Assembly: GCA_020425885.1 (NCBI GenBank)
Contig: JAGQRA010000541.1
Coordinates: 1 to 9,332, forward strand
Source: Planctomycetota bacterium
Lineage (GTDB): Bacteria > Planctomycetota > UBA1135 > UBA2386
Length of the DNA: 9,332 bases
Direction of reading: 5' to 3'
Positions within the stretch are counted from its first letter, which is position 1. Each line of letters starts with the position of its first letter. The translations under genes and the position numbers were made by a program. Shown piece by piece: positions 6,139 through 9,332 of this stretch. The notes under the pieces are model-generated. The model was not told the DNA's origin and made no database searches. It worked only from the letters and a program-made list of their open reading frames with translations.

Positions 6139-6213
6139 CTAGCCCCGAGCCCCGAGCCCCGAGCCCCGAGCCCCGAGCCCCGAGGCTAGCCTCGCCGGCA
6201 CATCTGGTTTCAT
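6139..6213 (-). CDS. Possible 24-aa leader ORF running through the heptamer repeats
   Basis: ATG at 6213 follows GGAGG (6219-6223) with 5 nt spacing, a better ribosome site than that of the sigma-like gene. The reading frame crosses the 14-bp palindrome and all six heptamers, giving a Gly/Leu/Ala/Arg/Ser repeat peptide, and stops at TAG (6139-6141), 4 nt before the sigma-like ATG. It could be a translational leader, or the alternative N-terminus of the sigma-like protein when the repeat number changes. There is no homology evidence. It is listed because of the ribosome site and exact placement. Confidence 0.35.
   Translation of the reverse strand: MKPDVPARLASGLGARGSGLGARG
6141..6182. repeat. 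Six perfect tandem copies of a 7-bp repeat (AGCCCCG / CGGGGCT)
   Basis: The 42 bases are six identical heptamers with no mismatch. A degenerate seventh unit (GCCCCT, 6135-6140) joins them to the sigma-like start codon. Because 7 is not a multiple of 3, each gained or lost copy changes the reading frame passing through. Such short tandem arrays are prone to slipped-strand copy-number change. Heptameric intergenic repeats are also known in other bacteria without any switching role. Confidence 0.95.
6181..6194. repeat. 14-bp palindrome abutting the heptamer array
   Basis: CGAGGCTAGCCTCG is a perfect palindrome that shares its first two bases with the last heptamer. It carries the only upstream TAG in the sigma-like frame, so the sigma-like protein cannot be extended further through the current array. 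It may act as an operator or stabilise the array end. Confidence 0.55.
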
Positions 6214-6218
6214 GTGGT

Positions 6219-6223
6219 CCTCC
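6219..6223 (-). promoter_or_regulatory. Ribosome binding site of the leader ORF
   Basis: GGAGG on the minus strand, 5 nt before ATG 6213-6211. It is stronger than anything directly upstream of the sigma-like start. Confidence 0.45.
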
Positions 6224-6330
6224 GCCCGAACTTGACCTCCACCGATTCCACCTGGGCGTCCGAGCTATCGCGACTTAGTCGTTCTCGCCCCGAAAGTCAC
6301 TTGCGGACTCTGGGTGAGCGGCCCCAACCG

Positions 6331-6371
6331 ATCAGACCACGCCAGTCGATCCAGACCATCCCATCAGACCA
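6331..6371. repeat. Iterated ATCAGACCA-type sites in the divergent control region
   Basis: ATCAGACCA occurs exactly at 6331-6339 and 6363-6371, with the variant ATCCAGACCA at 6349-6358. A shorter relative, TCAGACGA, lies at 6392-6399. Start-to-start spacings are 18 and 14 bp. The cluster lies between the divergently transcribed leader/sigma-like genes and the HEAT gene, a place where repeated regulator sites are expected. A TTGACC on the minus strand at 6372-6377 adjoins the last copy, but no good -10 follows it. Confidence 0.4.
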
Positions 6372-6391
6372 GGTCAACGTACCCCGGCCGC

Positions 6392-6463
6392 TCAGACGAT
6401 CGGTTCCGAGCGGGCGTAGATCGCGCGCAGCAGCAGCCGGTGGCGCAGCACGTAGTTCCACAT
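6392..6463 (-). CDS. Possible 23-aa ORF (or remnant of a gene end)
   Basis: ATG 6463 to TGA 6392-6394. The peptide begins MWNYVLRHRLLLRAIY and ends ARSEPIV: aromatic, basic and helix-forming. Almost every codon ends in G or C (all but GAA), as in the high-GC housekeeping genes here and unlike neighbouring noncoding DNA. There is no clear ribosome site, and the frame is open further upstream towards the HEAT gene start, so it may be the end of a decayed gene rather than a microprotein. No family is recognised. Confidence 0.25.
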   Translation of the reverse strand: MWNYVLRHRLLLRAIYARSEPIV

Positions 6464-6540
6464 GCCACCGCCATCGGCGCCGGCTGGCGCCCGACCTGAG
6501 TGCCGGCTGCAATTGGCGGCCGGCAGGTTAGGATGCGGCG

Positions 6541-7830
6541 ATGCGCGTCCGGTTGCTGCCCCTGCTGCTGTTGAGTCCGATCCTGTCCGCCCAGCTCGAT
6601 CTGGGTGCGATCGCCAAGGTGGCGCGCGCCCGCGCCGAGCGCGCCCGCCCGACGCAGGAGAAGGCGCTCGAACCGTTCCTCGCCGACCTGTCGCTCGACT
6701 ACCGCAACAACCGCGAGTTCCTCGACCAACGCATCACCCAGGCCGCCACCCTCGGCGACAGCGTGGTGCCGATCCTGCTCGAGAAGCTGCAGCCGGCGCA
6801 GAACAGCGAGGCCGCTCGCCATCTCGCCGGCAACTGCCGCCGCGTTCTCGCCCTGCTCGATCCGAGTTCGTTCGTCGATGCCCTGGCCGAGCTGCTGCAG
6901 AGCCGCAGCGAGACCGGGCGCTGGGAGGCCATCCGCCTGCTGGGCCACGCCCGCACGCGGCAGGCCGAGCGCCTGCTGATCGACCTCGTCGACCGCACCA
7001 ATGGCACCGAGCGCTATCTCGTGCTCTACTCGCTGCGCCAGCTCGCCAGCCCAGCGGCGGCCGAGGTCGTCGTGCCATTGCTCGGCTCGACCGACAGCAA
7101 CGTCCGCGACGCGGTGCTCAACTACCTCATCGCGGCCAAGGCCGGCAGGGTCGCCGACACCGTCGTGAATGCGCTGGGCGTCGAGAAGGACGGCCGCCTG
7201 ATGCCGCTCTACATCGAATACTTCGCGGTCGCGGTCAAGGCCCACGACGGCGCCGCGCGTGCGTTGATCGCGCTGCTCGGCGAAGGCCTCGACTGGCAGG
7301 ACAAGCGCCAGCTGGTGCGGGCCTTGACCACCGTCGCGCCGGAGGACCACGAGCCGACGCGGCGAAGGTTGCACGAGCTGCTCGATGCCGAGGAGACCAG
7401 CGCGCTCGCCGTCGAGGCCGCCGTGACCCTGCGCGCGATCGGTGACCGGCAGGGTGCGACGCGGCTCAAGCGCCGGCTCGACGAGCTGCTGCGCCGGCCG
7501 CAGCGCAAGCGCGAGGTCACCCTCTACGAGCAGCGGGCGAGCCTGCTGTTCGCGACCGAGGAATACGCCGACGCGGCCGAGGACTATGAGAAGATCATCG
7601 AGTACAGCCGCAGCACCGCGATGACCCGCCGCGCCTACATCGGCCTCATCCACTGCGAGGCCTACCGGCGCCGATGGTCGCAGCTGGTCCGCGTGATGGA
7701 GCGATCGGAGATGACGGTCGAGGAGCTGTCCGCCCTCGCCGCCGGCGACGACCGCCTGCAGCAGGCCAACGAGAACGACAAGGTGCGCTCGTTCCTGCGC
7801 AACCTGGCGAAGAAGCACGCTCCCAGGTAG
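6541..7830 (+). CDS. Exported HEAT-repeat protein
   Basis: 429 aa, starting at ATG 6541 with TTAGGA 7 nt upstream. The N-terminus (MRVRLLPLLLLSPILSA) is a signal peptide with likely cleavage after Ala17. From about residue 70 to 320 the protein is a string of helical pairs typical of HEAT repeats, for example GRWEAIRLLGHARTRQAERL and AAEVVVPLLGSTDSNVRDAV, which form curved protein-binding scaffolds. The last 100 residues (EEYADAAEDYEKIIEYS and following) look like TPR-type helices. There is no catalytic motif. It probably acts as a periplasmic or cell-envelope adaptor. Codon use is strongly GC-rich like mnmG and tig, so it belongs to the core genome. It reads in the same direction as tig, 122 bp upstream, and is divergent from the accessory block. 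Confidence 0.85.
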   Translation: MRVRLLPLLLLSPILSAQLDLGAIAKVARARAERARPTQEKALEPFLADLSLDYRNNREFLDQRITQAATLGDSVVPILLEKLQPAQNSEAARHLAGNCRRVLALLDPSSFVDALAELLQSRSETGRWEAIRLLGHARTRQAERLLIDLVDRTNGTERYLVLYSLRQLASPAAAEVVVPLLGSTDSNVRDAVLNYLIAAKAGRVADTVVNALGVEKDGRLMPLYIEYFAVAVKAHDGAARALIALLGEGLDWQDKRQLVRALTTVAPEDHEPTRRRLHELLDAEETSALAVEAAVTLRAIGDRQGATRLKRRLDELLRRPQRKREVTLYEQRASLLFATEEYADAAEDYEKIIEYSRSTAMTRRAYIGLIHCEAYRRRWSQLVRVMERSEMTVEELSALAAGDDRLQQANENDKVRSFLRNLAKKHAPR

Positions 7831-7839
7831 GGGCGGCGC

Positions 7840-7874
7840 CGGTCGCTCCGGGTTGCCCGACGGCCTGGCGACCG
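7840..7874. terminator. Possible hairpin after the HEAT gene
   Basis: CGGTCGC (7840-7846) pairs with GCGACCG (7868-7874), with a small inner stem CGGG/CCCG in the loop. It begins 10 bp after the HEAT stop codon. There is no run of Ts afterwards, so termination would be weak or factor-dependent. Confidence 0.35.
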
Positions 7875-7890
7875 ACGGGTCTCACTTCCC

Positions 7891-7919
7891 TTGACCCACC
7901 GGGGGGTGATCTGGAAGAT
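7891..7919 (+). promoter_or_regulatory. Candidate promoter of tig
   Basis: TTGACC (7891-7896, five of six matches to the -35 consensus) is followed after 17 bp by GAAGAT (7914-7919), a poor -10. Transcription would start near 7926, giving a leader of about 25 nt before ATG 7953. The spacer holds a G6 run whose complement C6 lies at 7924-7929. Confidence 0.35.
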
Positions 7920-7952
7920 GCTTCCCCCCATAAACCGCCGAGACCCACGCAA

Positions 7953-9257
7953 ATGTCCATGGAAGTCCAGGTCGCCGAGACCGGCCCCTGCAGCCGCTCG
8001 TTACACATCAAGGTCCCACCGCACCTCGTCGACGAGCACCTGAACAAGCTCTACGCCTCGGCGCAGCAACAGGCCCAGATCAAGGGCTTCCGGCAGGGCA
8101 AGGTGCCGCGCGCCCTGATCGAGAAGAAGTTCGGCGCCGGCATCCTGGCCGAGGCCAAGGAGCAGCTGCTCAACCGCTACTTCGGCGAGGCCTGCCGCGG
8201 CAACGACATCAACCCGATCGGGCGCATCGAGATCGATGACTTCGACAGCCTGGCGGTGAAGCGAGGCAGCGCGCTCGAGTTCACCGCCCGCATCGACGTG
8301 CGGCCGGCGTTCGAACTCGGCGACGCCAAGGGCATCGAGGTCCCGGCCTACGTCGCCGAGGCGACCGACGAGGACATCGACAACGCGCTCAAGGAGATCG
8401 CCCACCAGAAGCGTTCGATCGGCACCGTCGCCGAGCCCGCCGCCGACGGCGACTTCGTCAAGGCCGACATGACCTTCGTCGCCGAGAACGGCGACACCGT
8501 GCGCGAACGCAAGGGTGCCCAGCTCAACACGCGGGTGCCGATCAACGGCTGCGACGAGGCGGCCTACGGCGAGGCGGTGCTCTCTGTGACCGCGGGCCAG
8601 GAGGTCGAGGTCGCGATCACCTTCCCGCCGAACTTCGAGAAGGAGGAGGTCCGAGGCACGAACGGCACCGTCAAGCTCAAGGTGCTCGAGGTGCTGCGCG
8701 TGCAGCCGGCACCGATCGATGACGAGCTGGCCAAGGGCATGGAGTTCGAGGACCTCGCCGCCCTGCGCGACGACATGCGGGTCCGGATCTCGGCCGAGAA
8801 GGAACGGGTCGGGCGGCAGCAGCAGGAGGAGGCCGCGCTGCAGCACCTGATCGACAACCACAGGATCGAGCTGCCGCCCTCGCTCGTCGAGGAACAGAAG
8901 CAGGCCTCGTTGCACGCCTTCGAGCATCGCCTGCGCGAGGCCGGCGCCCCCGACGAGGAGGTCCGGCAGAAGCTGGCCGCGTCCGACAACGATGCCAAGG
9001 AGGAGGCCGAGCGTCGCGTCCGCCTGTTCTTCCTGATCGAGGAACTCGCCAGGAAGAACGAGCTCAGCGTCGAGCAGGCCGACTTCGCCGCCGAGCTCGA
9101 GGCGATCGCGGCGGCGAACAACGTGACTGCCGCGCAGGTCCATCAACACCTGGAGGAGAACAACCGCCTCGGCGAACTGCGCCTGGCCCTGCTCGAAAGG
9201 AAGGTCCGCGATTTCCTCAGAGAAAACGCCACTGCCGTCGATAAGAAGGGCAGTTGA
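7953..9257 (+). CDS. tig: Trigger factor (ribosome-associated chaperone)
   Basis: Trigger factor binds the ribosome next to the exit tunnel and shields nascent chains. The 434-aa product has the N-terminal ribosome-binding signature GFRQGKVP (residues 45-52, E. coli GFRKGKVP) within a typical ribosome-binding domain, a middle FKBP-like domain (about 160-250, ending FPPNFEKEEVRG and VKLKVLEV), and a long charged helical C-terminal chaperone domain (about 255-434). The usual FKBP active-site stretch with F-x-PGFE is not recognisable: the equivalent part reads RVPINGCDEAAYGEAVL, so prolyl-isomerase activity may be lost. I chose ATG 7953 (MSMEVQV) because it fits the family N-terminus. The frame is open upstream into the HEAT gene but that part is not homologous. 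There is no strong ribosome site. Length is normal. Confidence 0.95.
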   Translation: MSMEVQVAETGPCSRSLHIKVPPHLVDEHLNKLYASAQQQAQIKGFRQGKVPRALIEKKFGAGILAEAKEQLLNRYFGEACRGNDINPIGRIEIDDFDSLAVKRGSALEFTARIDVRPAFELGDAKGIEVPAYVAEATDEDIDNALKEIAHQKRSIGTVAEPAADGDFVKADMTFVAENGDTVRERKGAQLNTRVPINGCDEAAYGEAVLSVTAGQEVEVAITFPPNFEKEEVRGTNGTVKLKVLEVLRVQPAPIDDELAKGMEFEDLAALRDDMRVRISAEKERVGRQQQEEAALQHLIDNHRIELPPSLVEEQKQASLHAFEHRLREAGAPDEEVRQKLAASDNDAKEEAERRVRLFFLIEELARKNELSVEQADFAAELEAIAAANNVTAAQVHQHLEENNRLGELRLALLERKVRDFLRENATAVDKKGS

Positions 9258-9263
9258 CCGAAG

Positions 9264-9277
9264 TCTGATTGATCAGA
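9264..9277. repeat. Inverted repeat TCTGAT-TG-ATCAGA downstream of tig
   Basis: Two 6-bp arms with a 2-nt centre lie 7 bp after the tig stop codon. The loop is too short for a stable hairpin and no T-run follows, so a protein binding site upstream of the next gene is more likely than a terminator. Confidence 0.35.
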
Positions 9278-9297
9278 GGCTGGACGGCACCTAACAG
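9269..9297 (+). promoter_or_regulatory. Weak candidate promoter for the gene starting at 9328
   Basis: TTGATC (9269-9274), 17 bp, then TAACAG (9292-9297). Both hexamers are partial matches. The -35 overlaps the inverted repeat at 9264-9277, which would suit repression by a bound dimer. Confidence 0.25.
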
Positions 9298-9327
9298 AGC
9301 CGGGTCAGTTTCCAGGAGCCCGGACGC

Positions 9328-9332
9328 ATGAG
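9328..9332 (+). CDS. First codons of the next gene (possibly clpP)
   Basis: ATG at 9328-9330 is preceded by AGGAG (9314-9318) with 9 nt spacing, a clear start signal, but only 5 bases remain in the window. In many bacteria tig is followed by clpP, so a Clp protease subunit is the best guess. This comes from synteny only. Confidence 0.4.

Larger units (their letters stand above)
6135..6540. other. 406-bp divergent control region
   Basis: This gap separates the minus-strand accessory block from the plus-strand HEAT gene. It contains, from left to right, the heptamer array, the 14-bp palindrome, the leader ORF start, about 110 bp with nothing I can name, the ATCAGACCA-type sites, and the 23-codon minus-strand ORF. 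Promoters for both directions should lie here. I cannot place either with confidence. Confidence 0.6.

Noticed and set aside
6141..6182. CRISPR array
   Set aside because: The units are 7 bp and contiguous without spacers: a simple tandem repeat.
6364..7818. Long minus-strand ORF (484 codons) opposite the HEAT gene
   Set aside because: Antisense shadow. The plus frame has a ribosome site, signal peptide and HEAT repeats.
7901..7929. G6...C6 hairpin before tig as a riboswitch or terminator
   Set aside because: The arms overlap the candidate promoter and would lie mostly upstream of the transcript start. There is no conserved aptamer feature or T-run.
7674..7952. Upstream in-frame extension of tig
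   Set aside because: It overlaps the HEAT gene out of frame and shows no resemblance to trigger factor. ATG 7953 fits the family N-terminus.
8001..9149. Minus-strand ORF opposite tig
   Set aside because: Antisense shadow of a clear trigger factor.

Overview
The window is a 9.3 kb piece of a high-GC bacterial chromosome. Two conserved housekeeping genes identify it as chromosomal: mnmG (tRNA wobble-uridine modification) on the minus strand at the left, and tig (trigger factor) on the plus strand at the right. A planctomycete-like origin is my best guess. It rests on the style of the secreted-protein C-terminus at positions 1-267, the HEAT-repeat exported protein, frequent weak Shine-Dalgarno sites and a divergent trigger factor. 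This is inference, not proof.

Layout: (i) 1-267, the tail of a plus-strand secreted-type protein, overlapping the mnmG stop codon tail-to-tail by 4 bp. (ii) 264-2108, mnmG. (iii) 2109-2414, a gene-poor spacer with an 18-bp perfect palindrome. (iv) 2415-6134, a seven-gene accessory block, all on the minus strand. In transcription order it holds a small sigma-factor-like protein, three tandem paralogous proteins of about 115-122 aa that I do not recognise, a protein with a CxC-type cysteine cluster, a cysteine-rich phospholipase A2-like protein, and a two-repeat lipoprotein. The last three genes are visibly less GC-rich than the flanks, which suggests acquisition. (v) 6135-6540, a divergent control region with six perfect 7-bp repeats next to the sigma-like start codon, a leader ORF, a palindrome and repeated ATCAGACCA-type sites. 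(vi) 6541-7830, an exported HEAT-repeat protein. (vii) 7953-9257, tig, followed by the first codon of another gene at 9328, probably clpP by common synteny.

The most interesting part is the 2415-6213 block. The heptamer array lies inside a leader ORF with a good GGAGG ribosome site. With six copies, the leader stops 4 nt before the sigma-like start. With five or eight copies, the leader would be in frame with the sigma-like protein. This looks like a possible phase-variable switch in front of a regulator. The regulator would control, or be co-transcribed with, a triplicated small-protein family and a PLA2-like protein/lipoprotein pair that could be an effector and its immunity protein. The frame arithmetic is read directly from the sequence. 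The biological roles are hypotheses.
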